From: Bacteroidota bacterium
GTDB lineage: Bacteria > Bacteroidota > Bacteroidia > AKYH767-A > JABDAW01
Length of the DNA: 6,831 nt
Direction: 5' to 3'
Assembly (NCBI GenBank): GCA_023251595.1
Contig: JAHEYM010000221.1
Location: forward strand, 1-6,831
How positions within the stretch are numbered: the stretch's first letter is position 1; every line of letters begins with the position of its first letter. The position numbers and the translations under genes were made by a program. A model generated the notes under the pieces. It was not told the DNA's origin and ran no database searches. It was given only the letters and a program-made list of their open reading frames with translations. Of the stretch, positions 6,681-6,831 are shown piece by piece.

Positions 6681-6831
6681 TTAAACCCGGACATTGGACA
6701 TTGGGTGTTGGAAATTGGAAATTCTTTTAAACTTGGAAATTGGACATCGGGCGTGGGACATTGGACTTTCTTTTAATACCTGGACATTGGAAATTGGGCG
6801 TGGGAAATTGGACATTCTTTTAATACCTGGA
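6679..6831 (+). repeat. Higher-order heptanucleotide array, 46-47 bp period, continuing past the window
   Basis: Three full direct units occupy 6679-6724, 6725-6770 and 6771-6817, and a fourth starts at 6818 and is cut by the window end. Each unit is a T-rich spacer (TTTTAAACCC, TTTTAAACTT, then TTTTAATACCT twice), five heptads and a single C. Most heptads are GGACATT or GGAAATT; the third heptad of each unit is always GGGTGTT or GGGCGTG. The TAA in each spacer and the varying frame rule out coding. Short heptanucleotide tandem repeats are known from cyanobacteria (STRR elements); the Bacteroidota counterpart here has no function I can name. Confidence 0.9.

Larger units (their letters stand above)
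6615..6723 (+). other. Potential long hairpin formed by inverted and direct heptad blocks
   Basis: The inverted block 6615-6649 can pair in register with the first direct block 6689-6723 across a 39-nt AT-rich loop. In + strand RNA, 33 of 35 positions pair: 29 Watson-Crick, 4 G-U and 2 mismatches. The hairpin would be at the 3' end of dacB transcripts, so it may act as a terminator or a 3' stabilising structure. There is no downstream T tract beyond TTTTAA. The structure is read from sequence; any role is inference. Confidence 0.6.

Noticed and set aside
6615..6831. CRISPR array
   Set aside because: The repeat is made of degenerate 7-bp units. The intervening spacers are near-identical and only 10-11 bp, so there are no unique spacers; no cas genes are present.

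Overview
The window looks like a piece of a chromosome from a member of the Bacteroidota. The evidence is a protein with a C-terminal type IX secretion (T9SS) sorting domain, start codons without Shine-Dalgarno sequences, two perfect matches to the Bacteroidota -7 promoter box TAnnTTTG, and a PBP4 and an RsmB-like methyltransferase of the kinds seen in that phylum. Base composition is moderately AT-rich. I cannot name a genus from the sequence.

Layout. (1) Position 2-1075, + strand: the 3' end of a large sortilin/VPS10-type BNR-repeat protein whose start lies before the window. (2) 1076-1169: a short convergent gap holding a long imperfect hairpin. (3) 1170-3593, - strand: an exported 807-residue protein made of a seven-bladed LVIVD beta-propeller ('choice-of-anchor B' type), two carboxypeptidase-regulatory-like domains, a jelly-roll-like module and a T9SS sorting domain. 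(4) 3594-3745: an intergenic gap with a GC-rich repetitive patch. (5) 3746-4954, - strand: an RsmB/NOP-family RNA m5C methyltransferase. (6) 4955-5004: a 50-bp divergent promoter region. (7) 5005-6585, + strand: DacB/PBP4, a D-Ala-D-Ala carboxypeptidase/endopeptidase. (8) 6586-6831: no gene, but an array of a 7-bp unit (consensus GGACATT) arranged in five-heptad blocks. One block is inverted and at least three follow in direct orientation with a 46-47 bp period, running off the window end.

The four genes do not form a pathway. Two are exported or surface proteins (the BNR protein and the T9SS propeller protein), one acts in cell-wall remodelling (DacB) and one in RNA modification. Strand changes separate all neighbours except the methyltransferase and the propeller gene, which are 152 bp apart on the same strand and probably transcribed separately.

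I see no defence system, mobile element, CRISPR array or RNA gene. All four coding regions look intact within the window. The feature least explained by known gene content is the heptanucleotide array after dacB, with its inverted block able to form a long hairpin in transcripts reading out of dacB.
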